64,000 nt of DNA from assembly GCF_026248825.1 (NCBI RefSeq), contig NZ_CP110973.1:5663501-5727500 (forward strand), in the 5' to 3' direction. Shown piece after piece: positions 1 to 8,791 of this stretch. The notes under the pieces were generated by a model that saw nothing but the letters and a program-made list of their open reading frames with translations, was not told where the DNA came from and did no database searches. Numbering within the stretch: the stretch's first letter is position 1; each line of letters begins with the position of its first letter. Origin of the DNA: Larkinella insperata (lineage in GTDB: Bacteria; Bacteroidota; Bacteroidia; Cytophagales; Spirosomataceae). Made by a program: the position numbers and the translations under genes.

Positions 1-1007
1 TCCGGCAGCAACGCGGTGTGCGGAGCAGTTGGCGGAACCGTGTCCGCGGTGACAACGGCCTGCCACCGGGCGCTGGTATCCAGCACGCTCTGGAGCGTGT
101 TGTTGGCCGACCATCCGCTTCGGACGGGGGTGGGCCAGCCTTTCCAGAGCCAGCGCATGGCGTCCGCAAAAATTGCCGTGGCCTGTCGGGTGTCGTGCCC
201 GCCCTCCTGCCATTGGTGCGTCACCTCGTAACCGGCAAAATTCAGGGCCGCTTCCATGTCGATGTTGGCTTTGAACCAGTTTCCAAACAGGGGGTTCCAG
301 GTATCCCGGTCGTTGTCCTGCAAATACACCCGGATCGGCTTGGGCTCCGTTTTTCGGATCAGCACCGGATACTGGTCTCCGCCCCGCATTCCGATGTAGG
401 TACCAATGGCGCTGAACACCCGGCTGAACAAATCGGGCCGTTGCCAGGCAGCGGTAAATGCGCAGATAGCCCCGCTGCTGGCCCCGGCAACGGCGCGGTC
501 GTTGGGGTTGGTTGAGAGGTTGATGGCCCGGCCGTCGGCGGTTTTCTGTTTTCGAACGTCGGGCAAAATTTCTTCTTCGATGAAGCGCGCAAACCGGTCG
601 TTGAGGTTATCAAACTCGTTGGTGCGGTTGTACCGCCGAACCGTACTGTCTTTGTTAAGAAGGGTGCCGGGCTGAATAAACACCCCAATCGTGACGGGCA
701 TTTGCTTCTGCGCGATCAGGTGGTCAAATACCGTCGGTGCGTTGAACAGAACACCGTCCAGGCACACAAACAGGCAGGCCGGTTGGTCGGGTCGGTACGC
801 TTTCGGGACATACACCCAGTAGGAACGGCTGGTGCCCGGATAGAGCTTCGACTTCGGGAAATCCACCTTGAACACTTCGCCCCGCTGCCCGTCGGACAAA
901 GCCTGGTGGGCGGGTTCATACGGATACCGTTTGTTGGACACATCCTGCGCCCAGGTGGTCGTCAGAAGCCCGACCATCAGCAGACTCAGTAAACCAAGTT
1001 TATTCAT
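1..1007 (-). CDS. Esterase (enterochelin-esterase-like alpha/beta hydrolase), 3' end cut by window edge
   Basis: The reading frame opens with ATG at 1007 and stays open for about 335 codons to the window start, so the C-terminus is missing. It begins with a hydrophobic signal peptide (MNKLGLLSLLMVGLLTTTWAQ), so the product is probably periplasmic or secreted. A serine-nucleophile elbow reads GASSG within VAGASSGAICAF, and a later EGGHD supplies a plausible catalytic histidine, the order seen in esterase D/enterochelin-esterase-type hydrolases. The substrate cannot be read from sequence; related secreted esterases act on siderophores or on acyl or feruloyl groups of polysaccharides. Relatives sometimes carry an extra C-terminal domain, which would lie outside the window. 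Family call fairly sure, function open. Confidence 0.8.
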   Translation of the reverse strand, partial: MNKLGLLSLLMVGLLTTTWAQDVSNKRYPYEPAHQALSDGQRGEVFKVDFPKSKLYPGTSRSYWVYVPKAYRPDQPACLFVCLDGVLFNAPTVFDHLIAQKQMPVTIGVFIQPGTLLNKDSTVRRYNRTNEFDNLNDRFARFIEEEILPDVRKQKTADGRAINLSTNPNDRAVAGASSGAICAFTAAWQRPDLFSRVFSAIGTYIGMRGGDQYPVLIRKTEPKPIRVYLQDNDRDTWNPLFGNWFKANIDMEAALNFAGYEVTHQWQEGGHDTRQATAIFADAMRWLWKGWPTPVRSGWSANNTLQSVLDTSARWQAVVTADTVPPTAPHTALLP

Positions 1008-1063
1008 GGAAAGGGTTGGGTTATCGGACTCAGAAAATGCCGCCGGGGTGTTCGGTCGCTGGC

Positions 1064-1486
1064 TCAGACCCGAAGCTGCCCGTCCATCCAGAGGGCAATC
1101 GCCAGAATTACCGTCATGATGAGGGCAATCAGCACCTGCGGAGCCGTGAACAGAAAAGGCTTCTCCCCGTCGTCCCAGGCGGATGCGTTGCGAAAGAGCA
1201 GCGACGGAAAAAACGACAGATAAAACAGCCCCGACAGGAAAGCCGCCACCCAGATGGCCAGTTGCGAATCGCGCTCCGGATACTGGCCCCACAGCAACCA
1301 TAGGGTTCCGACGCTGGCTATACTGATGGAAAATAACCACAAGGCGCTGTGGTAGCGGGCGTGGGGAAGCCAGTGCGGATTGAACAGGTGCGTCGGCGGC
1401 TTCCTGATGGCATCGAAATACCAGCCCCCCAGGGCCAGCGACACACTAGCAAACGAAATCAGCCATTTGACCAGCAGTAAGCTCAT
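1064..1486 (-). CDS. Small integral membrane protein, four predicted TM helices
   Basis: A 140-residue protein starting MSLLLVKWLISFASVSLALGG. The frame remains open upstream to 1780, but the upstream part is low-complexity and runs into the promoter of the divergent acetyltransferase gene, so the ATG at 1486 is preferred. Four hydrophobic stretches are visible: the N-terminus, ALWLFSISIASVGTLWLLWG, LAIWVAAFLSGLFYLSFFPS, and the C-terminal LIALIMTVILAIALWM. No catalytic motif is recognised. It lies 56 bp downstream of the truncated esterase start, on the same strand. The role is unknown. Confidence 0.65.
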   Translation of the reverse strand: MSLLLVKWLISFASVSLALGGWYFDAIRKPPTHLFNPHWLPHARYHSALWLFSISIASVGTLWLLWGQYPERDSQLAIWVAAFLSGLFYLSFFPSLLFRNASAWDDGEKPFLFTAPQVLIALIMTVILAIALWMDGQLRV

Positions 1487-1657
1487 AGCAAAAGTAGGTG
1501 CGGGAAGTCTGCCTACAAACCTACGCGAAGCCGTCGTGGGAACCAAATTCCAAGCCAGTCTATCCATCCGTAACGAAGTGGCAGTCTCCTTTGCCAGACT
1601 GCCTTTGCTCCAAATTCTACCACCCTGCCGGGCGGACTGATTCGGCGGTACGACCGT

Positions 1658-1687
1658 TTGGCAATTCTCGGGCAAACCGTATTTTTG
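1658..1687 (+). promoter_or_regulatory. Bacteroidota-type promoter (-33 TTG, -7 TATTTTTG)
   Basis: TTG at 1658-1660 (within TTTG) is followed after 19 nt by TATTTTTG at 1680-1687, a full match to the Bacteroidota primary-sigma -7 consensus TAnnTTTG at the usual spacing. It lies about 40 bp upstream of the acetyltransferase ATG at 1728. Confidence 0.65.
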
Positions 1688-1727
1688 TCCGGCGCTCCAC
1701 CAATCCGCCCCGCCCCTAGCCCATTGT

Positions 1728-2774
1728 ATGTCAGGCCCTACCGTACTTCTCCAAAACGATACGCTGGAACTCGTTGTCAAATCGGTGGCCGATGCGGCCG
1801 TTGCCGATCTGCTTAAAACCGTCGTCTACGGATCGCACGGTATCCGGTACCGCCACGCCGGCCAGGAACTCAAAGTTGGGCTATTCAAGAACCCGCTTTA
1901 TTTTCACCTGTACGTCAGCGGAACCCTCCGGGGCTTTTACTGCCTGGACCGGCGGACCGTACCGGGGCCAGCAGGACCGATTGATGCCTTTTACGGCCGG
2001 TATCTGGCCGTAACGGAAGCCTTTCAGGGGCGCGGCTACGGACGGTTGTTAAAATCGGAAGCCGTCCGTTACGTCGAAAACCAGGTTTCTCCGCCGTACC
2101 TTTTCTATTCGTATCTCGAAGAAAAGAATGTGCGTTCCATGCGGCTGTCGAAACAGCAGGGGTTTGCCTCGTACGGTCAGGTAAAGACCTTTGTGTTCCG
2201 CCGGTTATCCCCCCGGCCGGATTCGCGCGTCGCCCGGATTCCGGCGGCTGACTTGCCCGCTTTTTTACCCCGGCTCCGGGCCGCTTACCACTCCTACGCG
2301 CTCTACACCGACGCCCGGATTGGGTATCAGGGCAATTATTTCGGCTTGCAGGAAGGCCACGAGTGGGTGGCGGGGGTGCAGGCCAATCCCGTATCCTGGC
2401 AATTTTTAAACATGCCCGGCGCCAGCGGCTGGCTGATGATGCACGTCTTGCCCTACCTGCCGCGGCTGAACCGGCTGTTTTCCCCGGCCTACCGGTTTAT
2501 TGCCCTCGAAGGTCTTCATCTCCAGCCGGGAAAGGAAGCCCTTTTGCCCCTGTTGCTGGAAGGTGTCCTGGCCCACTTTCAACTCAGCAGTGCCCTGATT
2601 CAAATCGACAGCCAGGACCCGTTACTGCCGACCGTCACCACCAACATGGGCCTGTTCAGCGGCTTCGAACCGGTGCATACGCACGTCATGATCAAAGCCC
2701 ACGGGCTAACACCCGCCCAGTTGGAGCGGCTGCGACAAGCTCCCTTTTACAGCTCCTCCTTCGACTATACCTAG
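1728..2774 (+). CDS. GNAT-family N-acetyltransferase, long form
   Basis: A 348-residue cytosolic protein. The acetyl-CoA-binding motif A of the GNAT fold is seen at about residues 98-106 (FQGRGYGRLL), preceded by the beta-strand YGRYLAVTEA and followed by a helix and PPYLFYSYLEEKNVRSMRL, typical of GNAT motif B. The protein is about twice the length of a minimal GNAT domain; the C-terminal half (residues 180-348) contains no clear second motif A and may be a degenerate second acyltransferase fold. The substrate is unknown. It is a single gene with its own promoter at 1658-1687 and no partner gene downstream within 200 bp. Confidence 0.8.
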   Translation: MSGPTVLLQNDTLELVVKSVADAAVADLLKTVVYGSHGIRYRHAGQELKVGLFKNPLYFHLYVSGTLRGFYCLDRRTVPGPAGPIDAFYGRYLAVTEAFQGRGYGRLLKSEAVRYVENQVSPPYLFYSYLEEKNVRSMRLSKQQGFASYGQVKTFVFRRLSPRPDSRVARIPAADLPAFLPRLRAAYHSYALYTDARIGYQGNYFGLQEGHEWVAGVQANPVSWQFLNMPGASGWLMMHVLPYLPRLNRLFSPAYRFIALEGLHLQPGKEALLPLLLEGVLAHFQLSSALIQIDSQDPLLPTVTTNMGLFSGFEPVHTHVMIKAHGLTPAQLERLRQAPFYSSSFDYT

Positions 2775-2981
2775 TAGGCCAGCCGCGCCGGAAGGAACTG
2801 GAATGAGCCGCGTTTTGTAGTTTCTGCGAGGCCGGTTCTGGACCCGGGCGGCATTCTGCGCCGATTTTCTTTCCGCATGGTGACACGCCAACAAATACGA
2901 GAAGATTTTCGGGCAAAGTCAATCCGCTCTTTTATTATTCCTGATCCTGTCCCAACTTGCCATTTCTAACTCAAATTTTCC

Positions 2982-4064
2982 ATGTCAACTCCAACTTCTT
3001 CCGTGCGGGTTCTGGTTGTCGGCTGCGGCAACATGGGGGCTTCGCACGCCATAGCTTACTCCACCATCGACGGTTTCGAAATCTGCGGCATCGTTTCCAC
3101 CGGCAAAAGCAAGGAAGTGCTGAACGAACGGCTGGGGGGTGGTTATCCGCTGTTCAGCGACCTGACCACCGCCCTTGAGGAAACCAAACCCGATGCCGTC
3201 TGCATTTCGACCTACCCCGACACCCACGAAGCCTTCGCCATCCAGTCGCTCGAAAGTGGCTGCCACGTTTTCATCGAGAAACCGCTGGCCGATACCGTTG
3301 AAGGGGCCGAGCGCGTGGTGGCAGCCGCCGAAAAAGCCGGTAAAAAAGTGGTGGTCGGTTACATCCTGCGTCAGCATCCCTCCTGGGAAAAATTCATCGA
3401 AGTGGCCCAGGGCCTGGGTCGCCCGCTGGTGATGCGGATGAACCTCAACCAGCAGAGCCACGGGTACATGTGGACGGTGCACCGGAACCTGATGAAAAGC
3501 CTCAGCCCGATTGTCGACTGCGGAGTTCACTACATCGACGTGATGTGCCAGATGACCCGGACCAAGCCCGTGCAGGTCAACGCCATCGGCGCCCGGTTGA
3601 CGGAGGAAATTCCGGCGGGCAACTACAATTACGGCCAGTTGCAAATCCGGTTCGAAGACGGTTCAGTGGGCTGGTACGAAGCCGGTTGGGGGCCGATGAT
3701 CAGCGAAACCGCGTTCTTTGTGAAAGACGTAATCGGGCCAAAAGGCTGCGTTTCGATTGTTGCCAAAAACGCCGGGGCCACCGGCAAATCGGACAATGTG
3801 GATTCGCACACCAAAACCGAGTCGCTGCGGGTGCATTACGCCCCCCTCGACGCCAACGACCAGTTTGTGCAGGAAGATACCTGGATCGACATGCAGGACG
3901 AGCCGGATCACCAGGAATTGTGCAACCGCGAACAACGGTATTTCCTGAAAGCCATCCGCGAAAACGTCGACCTGACCGACCACTTGCAGGATGCCGTCAA
4001 CAGCCTCCGCATCGCCTTCGCCTGCGACGAATCCGTCCGGACGGGCCAGCCGGTGATGCTGTAA
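2982..4064 (+). CDS. Gfo/Idh/MocA-family NAD(P)-dependent oxidoreductase
   Basis: A 360-residue cytosolic protein without a leader. The N-terminal Rossmann fold shows VVGCGNMGASHA at about residues 10-21, and the family signature EKPLAD follows near residue 99. The C-terminal alpha/beta domain contains DCGVHYIDVM, with the His-Tyr-x-x-Asp arrangement common in this family's substrate site. Members oxidise or reduce sugars, inositols and their derivatives; the substrate here cannot be told. The gene is alone between a 207-bp leader and a strong terminator at 4075-4124. It is not of the Tat-exported type seen elsewhere in the window. Confidence 0.9.
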   Translation: MSTPTSSVRVLVVGCGNMGASHAIAYSTIDGFEICGIVSTGKSKEVLNERLGGGYPLFSDLTTALEETKPDAVCISTYPDTHEAFAIQSLESGCHVFIEKPLADTVEGAERVVAAAEKAGKKVVVGYILRQHPSWEKFIEVAQGLGRPLVMRMNLNQQSHGYMWTVHRNLMKSLSPIVDCGVHYIDVMCQMTRTKPVQVNAIGARLTEEIPAGNYNYGQLQIRFEDGSVGWYEAGWGPMISETAFFVKDVIGPKGCVSIVAKNAGATGKSDNVDSHTKTESLRVHYAPLDANDQFVQEDTWIDMQDEPDHQELCNREQRYFLKAIRENVDLTDHLQDAVNSLRIAFACDESVRTGQPVML

Positions 4065-4074
4065 ACCTTCATTT

Positions 4075-4124
4075 AAAAGACGTTGCCAATCCATCCGGAC
4101 CGGTTTATCGGCAACGTCTTTTTT
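4075..4124 (+). terminator. Rho-independent terminator after the 2982 oxidoreductase
   Basis: AAAAGACGTTGCC at 4075-4087 pairs with GGCAACGTCTTTT at 4110-4122 and ends in a T run (to 4124). The stem of over 10 bp lies 11 bp past the stop codon at 4064. Confidence 0.85.
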
Positions 4125-4138
4125 AGACTTCATCAACC

Positions 4139-4657
4139 ATGAAAATCCTCTTTTTCGCCGTCGCCCTGCTGCTCGGAGCCCTTCCGGAACTAAAGGCCCA
4201 GGAAGCGACCAATCCCGAAAAACCCCGCATTTATGACCCCAAAGCCGACGCCCAGCAGGATATCCGGAATGCCGTGGCCAAAGCCGGTAAGGAAGGAAAA
4301 CACGTGTTGTTGCAAATCGGCGGCAACTGGTGCGTCTGGTGCATCCGGTTTCATAACCTAACCCATTCCGACAGCACCCTGAACCGCCTGCTCAACGACA
4401 ATTACGAAGTGCTGCGGGTGAACTACAGCCCGGAGAACAAAAACGAAGCCGCACTGGCGCAGTTGGGGTACCCCCAACGGTTTGGCTTTCCGGTTTTTGT
4501 GATTCTGGACGGGAAGGGCAACCGGCTGCATACCCAGAACTCGGCCTATCTGGAAGAAGGCAAGGGCCACAGCCCGAAGCTGGTCGCGGAGTTTTTGCAG
4601 CATTGGTCGCCGAAAGCGCTGGATCCCAAATCGTATCTTCCCAAAAAAAGCAACTGA
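4139..4657 (+). CDS. Exported thioredoxin-fold protein (WCVWC motif)
   Basis: A 172-residue protein with a cleavable signal peptide (MKILFFAVALLLGALPELKA). The thioredoxin-like active site is GGNWCVWC, cysteines 65 and 68, within a Thioredoxin_7-like fold; the cis-proline is seen in FGFPVFVI near residue 118. Such periplasmic proteins usually reduce or isomerise disulfides in secreted proteins. It is followed after 7 bp by the 4665 gene, so the two are probably cotranscribed. The in vivo partner is unknown. Confidence 0.85.
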   Translation: MKILFFAVALLLGALPELKAQEATNPEKPRIYDPKADAQQDIRNAVAKAGKEGKHVLLQIGGNWCVWCIRFHNLTHSDSTLNRLLNDNYEVLRVNYSPENKNEAALAQLGYPQRFGFPVFVILDGKGNRLHTQNSAYLEEGKGHSPKLVAEFLQHWSPKALDPKSYLPKKSN

Positions 4658-4664
4658 CCCAACC

Positions 4665-5462
4665 ATGCGGTTTTCTGGCCTCCTGCTGCTGATGATTCTG
4701 TTAATAACCCGAACGGTTTTGGCTCAACAGGCGACGGAAATCCGGCGGTTTCAGTTGAAGGAAGTGAAGCAGGGCGTGGCCGTCGATGCGACGCATTTTT
4801 ACGTGATCAACAACACCGCGCTGACCAAACACACGAAAACCGACGGCAAGCAGGTGGCCGCCTGGCGCGACACCACCGGTTTGCTCAAACACCTGAACAG
4901 TGGCGTCGTGCTCAACCGAAAACTGTACTGCGTGCATTCCAACTACCCGGACGTTCCGATGCTGAGTTCCATCGAAATTTTTGATACGCAAACGCTCCGG
5001 CACATCGGCACCCACAGCTTCGGAATGTACCCCGGCTCGGCCACCTGGGCCGATTTTCACCAGGGTTTCTGGTGGGTGGCCTTCGCCAACTATTCGGACA
5101 AAGCCTCGGCGGAAGGGCGCGACAACCGCTGGACGATGCTGGTGAAGTTTAACGAAGCGTGGGAACGGCTGGAATCCTGGGCTTTCCCGGCCAATGTGTT
5201 GCAGGCATTTGCGCCCAAAAGTACCTCGGGCGGCACCTGGGGCTCCGACGGTTTGCTTTACTGCACGGGCCACGACAAACCGGAACTCTACGTCCTGAAG
5301 CTGCCGGATCGCGGTTCGACACTCCGCTACGTCAAAACCATTCCGACCGTGAGCGAGGGGCAGGCGTTTGCCATCGACCGGAGCGTGAAAAATAAGCTGG
5401 TTCTCTACGGCATCACCCGCCACGACAACTTCGTGATTGTATCGGAAGTAACGTCAAACTAG
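4665..5462 (+). CDS. Exported protein of unknown function, probable beta-propeller
   Basis: A 265-residue protein with a signal peptide (MRFSGLLLLMILLITRTVLAQ). The rest is rich in short beta-strand-like segments such as GVAVDATHFYVINNTALTKH and GLLYCTGHDKPELYVLKLP, reminiscent of propeller blades that bind or scan a ligand. No catalytic residues were recognised. It lies 7 bp after the thioredoxin-like gene, suggesting an operon and a role in the cell envelope. Function unknown. Confidence 0.7.
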   Translation: MRFSGLLLLMILLITRTVLAQQATEIRRFQLKEVKQGVAVDATHFYVINNTALTKHTKTDGKQVAAWRDTTGLLKHLNSGVVLNRKLYCVHSNYPDVPMLSSIEIFDTQTLRHIGTHSFGMYPGSATWADFHQGFWWVAFANYSDKASAEGRDNRWTMLVKFNEAWERLESWAFPANVLQAFAPKSTSGGTWGSDGLLYCTGHDKPELYVLKLPDRGSTLRYVKTIPTVSEGQAFAIDRSVKNKLVLYGITRHDNFVIVSEVTSN

Positions 5463-5570
5463 CTTTGACCCGTCTAAGGCCATCGTGGCCAAATCCAATT
5501 CCGGCGTTTCAAATCAGGTGGTCATTTTATCAATTCATACAGGGCATGTTGCCGCCCATGCCACTAGGTC

Positions 5571-5602
5571 TTGAACCGAGCGTACCGGATAAGCTAGTTT
5601 TG
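5571..5602 (+). promoter_or_regulatory. Candidate promoter for the 5628 lipoprotein
   Basis: TTG at 5571-5573 and a perfect -7 box TAGTTTTG at 5595-5602, separated by 21 nt. The box lies 25 bp before the ATG at 5628. Confidence 0.5.
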
Positions 5603-5627
5603 TTGCATCCAAACAACAAACAAGCTA

Positions 5628-6425
5628 ATGAACGCTCTACCTTCTCTGAAAGCCTTATCGCTGGCGGCCCTCTTCCTGATGGGTTGCGCCAGCACCCTCA
5701 CCTCCTGCAAATCAGCCGGTCCGGAGCCCGATGGCGGGACTCCGGGCAGCGGATCTGGGCAAGCTGGCTCCGTGGTTGGCAAAGTGACGGACCCCCAGGG
5801 CAAACCGCTGCCCCGCGCAACGGTGTATGTCGCCAGCGCCCTCGGGGTAGACCGCGGTGCCGAAACCAGTACCAATTCAGACGGTATGTATAAAATCCAG
5901 TTGGCCAAAAATCTGGGCCATTGGACTACCAAGGGGTACATTCTGAAGCAGTATAACGACCGGGTCTATAAAATCCAGCTTGACCCCGAAAACCCCGACA
6001 GCTTTTCGGAAGATGAAAAACCCGTTCGGAATTTTCAGTGGAAACTAACGGGCCACATCCCGGACCTGAGCCTGGACCTGTACTATGGCGGCACCGCCGA
6101 GTTGCACCGCGATCCGAACGCTTATGAGTTGGAGCACGATAAAGTCGAGTTTACCTTCAAACCCGTTGGGCCGCTGATCGACGGTTCAACCGGTAAAACG
6201 CTGAAACTCCAGACCAAAAAGCGCTACGATGATTTCATCAAAGATATTCCCATCGGTCGCTACACGGTCACGGCCACCTACAAACCCACGGGTGAACAAT
6301 TACGGCTAATTGACGCCTTTGGTGATGATTATGACTACAAGGAATCCGTTACCGTAGATTTCCTGGGCACCGAATCAGCCGTCCGCTCCAATACAATGGG
6401 CATTGGTTACACCAACCGGCATTAA
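5628..6425 (+). CDS. Putative lipoprotein with carboxypeptidase-regulatory-like domain
   Basis: A 265-residue protein. The N-terminal signal has two possible lipobox cysteines (LMGC and LTSC), so it is probably a lipoprotein; a low-complexity Gly/Ser/Pro linker follows. Residues about 47-90 (VVGKVTDPQGKPLPRATVYV, then SDGMYKIQL) match the CarboxypepD_reg-like beta-sandwich that is widespread in Bacteroidota surface proteins. The remaining part resembles further beta-sandwich structure without a known motif. It is monocistronic, with a promoter at 5571-5602 and a terminator at 6451-6488. The role is unknown. Confidence 0.75.
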   Translation: MNALPSLKALSLAALFLMGCASTLTSCKSAGPEPDGGTPGSGSGQAGSVVGKVTDPQGKPLPRATVYVASALGVDRGAETSTNSDGMYKIQLAKNLGHWTTKGYILKQYNDRVYKIQLDPENPDSFSEDEKPVRNFQWKLTGHIPDLSLDLYYGGTAELHRDPNAYELEHDKVEFTFKPVGPLIDGSTGKTLKLQTKKRYDDFIKDIPIGRYTVTATYKPTGEQLRLIDAFGDDYDYKESVTVDFLGTESAVRSNTMGIGYTNRH

Positions 6426-6450
6426 TTGCTTCTCAACAGACTCCTTTACC

Positions 6451-6488
6451 AGCCGCTCCGTCCCTCCCGACGAGCGGCTTTTTCTTTT
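6451..6488 (+). terminator. Rho-independent terminator after the 5628 lipoprotein gene
   Basis: AGCCGCTC at 6451-6458 pairs with GAGCGGCT (6472-6479), followed by a T-rich tail TTTTTCTTTT. Confidence 0.8.
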
Positions 6489-6550
6489 GGGCTAAGGCTC
6501 CTGAACTAAGACGGTTTCTTATCCGGATGATCGCCCCCCTGACGGATGAA

Positions 6551-7624
6551 TCAATCGGCGTCGGCCCGCTCAATGATTTCTTCCGTTTCCTGCAGATCGT
6601 CGCGTTCCGGCTGGGGCGTTTCGCGGGCTACGGGTTCCGGATCGTAAACCAGCGCGATCAGGATCGGAAAATGGTCCGAACCGCAATTGGGCAGTCGGCG
6701 GATTTTACGCAGTTTGAAGTGGTGAGAAACAAAAATATGGTCGAGGGGCCAGCGCATAAAGAAATACCGGGCGTGGAAGGTGTTGTACAGCCCCCGCCCC
6801 ACCCGCGGATCCAGCAGCCCGCTGATGCGCTGAAAAAGCCGGGTTGTATGCGACCAGGCCACATCATTCAGATCACCCGCGACAATCACCGGCCCCTTCT
6901 GATTCCGGACTTCCTTGCCCACCACCAGCAGTTCGGCATCGCGCTCGGTTGAGCGGTAGTGCTCGGTCGGGCTGGGCGGCATCGGGTGGATTCCGTAAAA
7001 ATGGACCAACTGACCCGAAGCCATCTCCAGTTGCACGTAGATAGACGGGATGTCGTCCTGAATCAGAAACCGGACCTCCTGGTGACGGATGGGCAGCCGG
7101 GAATAAAACAACAGGCCGTAGGTATTTTCGAGCGGATGCAGAATTTGGTAGGGGAACGAGGTTTCGAGCGGCTGCATGGCATCCTGCCAGCGCTGGTTGG
7201 CTTCCAGAATCATCACGACATCGGGTTCGTATTTCTGCACCAGTTTGAGCACATCCGGGCAGTGGGTGTTATCCATGTACACGTTGGCGTTCAGAATCCG
7301 GATCAGGTTCTGCTCTTTTTCACCAGCCTTCCGTTTGCGCAAATACTTAACCTGCTTGCGGTGCAGGGGGGTAAACGGGTAGATCAGCCAGCCCTCGTAG
7401 AGCATGGCCACCAGCAATCCTCCTACCGCCACCATCATCGGCCAGTCGGTATTTCGGCTGAATACCGCCCAGCCCAACAGCCCCAGCGCCGAGAGCACCG
7501 TCAGTTGCAGGTGCGGGAAATCCCAGATGCGAATCCACCAGGCATCAACCCGAATGAGGTGTATGAACGAGATGGTAGTGATAAATAATGCGTAACCAAT
7601 CAAAATGTACTCAATGTTGCTCAT
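6551..7624 (-). CDS. Membrane-anchored endonuclease/exonuclease/phosphatase (EEP) family protein
   Basis: The chosen ATG at 7624 gives 357 residues beginning MSNIEYILIGYALF; an in-frame ATG at 7675 would add 17 residues. Three N-terminal hydrophobic segments (YILIGYALFITTISFIHLI, LTVLSALGLLGWAVF, MMVAVGGLLVAMLYEGWLI) anchor it in the membrane. The EEP domain follows with the expected metal and catalytic stations: LNANVYMDN, MILEANQRW, GIHPMPPSP, VAGDLNDVAWS, LDHIFVS and SDHFPI. Members hydrolyse phosphodiesters of nucleic acids or lipids; the membrane arrangement resembles EndA/YafD-like proteins. The substrate is not known. Confidence 0.85.
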   Translation of the reverse strand: MSNIEYILIGYALFITTISFIHLIRVDAWWIRIWDFPHLQLTVLSALGLLGWAVFSRNTDWPMMVAVGGLLVAMLYEGWLIYPFTPLHRKQVKYLRKRKAGEKEQNLIRILNANVYMDNTHCPDVLKLVQKYEPDVVMILEANQRWQDAMQPLETSFPYQILHPLENTYGLLFYSRLPIRHQEVRFLIQDDIPSIYVQLEMASGQLVHFYGIHPMPPSPTEHYRSTERDAELLVVGKEVRNQKGPVIVAGDLNDVAWSHTTRLFQRISGLLDPRVGRGLYNTFHARYFFMRWPLDHIFVSHHFKLRKIRRLPNCGSDHFPILIALVYDPEPVARETPQPERDDLQETEEIIERADAD

Positions 7625-7687
7625 TTCAGGTACCAAAAACACGGTCGACGACAATTCCTGAGCAAGATAGAGCATTCTGGGTAAACT

Positions 7688-7945
7688 TTATTTCCCACTT
7701 AATAACACGCGCCGTTGTAAATAAAAAGTTAATACGGCCGGTCGCCGGAACGCCAATCGGTAGGCCGGTTGGGCAAAAACAGCTTTGCCCGGTTTAGCAA
7801 GCAGCAACCGGCGCAACCGTTTTTTGTGGGGCCGGGACTTTTCATAACCCACCAGCATCATTGCGCAAAGTGCCAGGGTAGTGAACAGGAACCAACGGAC
7901 TGAAAAAGGAGCGTAGGTGGACAGTGTAGCAGGTTTAGCATTCAT
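7688..7945 (-). CDS. Small hypothetical protein with one TM helix
   Basis: An 85-residue frame starting MNAKPATLSTYAPFSVRWFL. One hydrophobic segment (WFLFTTLALCAMMLVGYE) is followed by a strongly basic tail rich in Arg and Lys. By coding content alone this would be doubtful. The support is regulatory: 51 bp upstream of the ATG is a perfect -7 box, preceded by a double direct-repeat element almost identical to the one before the T9SS gene at 43420, with the same spacing. Function unknown. The basic, membrane-bound form could be a small regulatory peptide, but this is a guess. Confidence 0.45.
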   Translation of the reverse strand: MNAKPATLSTYAPFSVRWFLFTTLALCAMMLVGYEKSRPHKKRLRRLLLAKPGKAVFAQPAYRLAFRRPAVLTFYLQRRVLLSGK

Positions 7946-7995
7946 GACGGTATTTGTTGTTAAGGACGGCGCAGTCAATTGGCTGATCGACGGAA

Positions 7996-8061
7996 CAAAG
8001 GTAGCGCACCGGGCGGCTGGCAGGCTAACACGGTTGTAACATCGTTTAGCACGGATGTAAC
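7996..8061 (-). promoter_or_regulatory. Promoter with 21-bp-period direct repeats, copy 1
   Basis: Read on the minus strand, GTTACATCCGTGCTAA (8061-8046) is repeated 21 nt on as TGTTACAACCGTGTTAG (8041-8025). Exactly 22 nt after the second GTGTTA comes a perfect -7 box, TACCTTTG (8003-7996). No TTG stands at the -33 position, so an activator bound to the repeats may replace it. The layout matches the copy at 43306-43372. Confidence 0.65.
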
Positions 8062-8101
8062 GTTTGCCGAAAAATGTCTTAAAAGAAGCCGTAAGCCCTT
8101 T

Positions 8102-8791
8102 TCAGGCCCTCGGTCCTTTGCGCTCCGTGTAGTAATCGCAATACTCCCGCAGCACGCACTGGTGGCATTTGGGATAACTCCAGGTGCACACCCGCTGGCC
8201 ATGCCAATAGAAATGTTTGTGAAAGTTGAAGAGCACCAGCGCATCCTGCGGCAGGTACGCCAGCAGAATGGCGTGGGCCTTTTCCGCGCTGACCTTCGGG
8301 CCAATGATGCCCAGCCGCTGCGTCACCCTGTGAACGTGCGTATCGACGGGCAACACCGGTTTTTGAAAATTAAACAGCAGCAAAAGCGTGGAGGTTTTGA
8401 GCCCCACCCCCGGCAGAGCCGTCAGCCAAGCCATCGCGTCGTCGGTGGTCATCTCCCGCAGGAAGTCAATGTTGGCTTCTCCGCGCTCGGCGATGATGCG
8501 GGCCAGGATTTGCTTGATGTAAGGCGCTTTCACTTCCGGGTAATTGGCGGTCTGGATGGCGTCGGTCAGGTCTTCCACCGGGGCGTCGCGGATGGCTTCC
8601 CAGGAACCGAAGCGCTCCCGCATCCGGCGAAACGCCGTCACCTCGTTGGCGTGCGTGGTCCGGTGCGACAGAACCGTGGCAATTAGCTCGTGCATCGGAT
8701 CGAGCCGCGCGTAAATTTCCTGTATACCGTAGTGCTGGTTGAGAATTTCGTGCACCAAAACCGTCTTCTGGGTCGCATCCAACGTTGTCAT
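8102..8791 (-). CDS. Endonuclease III-type DNA glycosylase (HhH-GPD, 4Fe-4S)
   Basis: A 229-residue protein, counting from the ATG at 8791 (MTTLDATQ); an upstream in-frame start would add ten unlikely residues. The helix-hairpin-helix is LPGVGLKTS with the catalytic-type lysine at residue 132, and the catalytic aspartate lies in PVDTHVHR at 150. The C-terminus holds the iron-sulfur loop C-x6-C-x2-C-x5-C (cysteines 202, 209, 212, 218), exactly the endonuclease III spacing. All catalytic features are present, so it probably removes oxidised pyrimidines in base excision repair. It is somewhat divergent from classical Nth (LSHRTT where LSAQTT-like is usual), so it may be a paralogue. Confidence 0.9.
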   Translation of the reverse strand: MTTLDATQKTVLVHEILNQHYGIQEIYARLDPMHELIATVLSHRTTHANEVTAFRRMRERFGSWEAIRDAPVEDLTDAIQTANYPEVKAPYIKQILARIIAERGEANIDFLREMTTDDAMAWLTALPGVGLKTSTLLLLFNFQKPVLPVDTHVHRVTQRLGIIGPKVSAEKAHAILLAYLPQDALVLFNFHKHFYWHGQRVCTWSYPKCHQCVLREYCDYYTERKGPRA

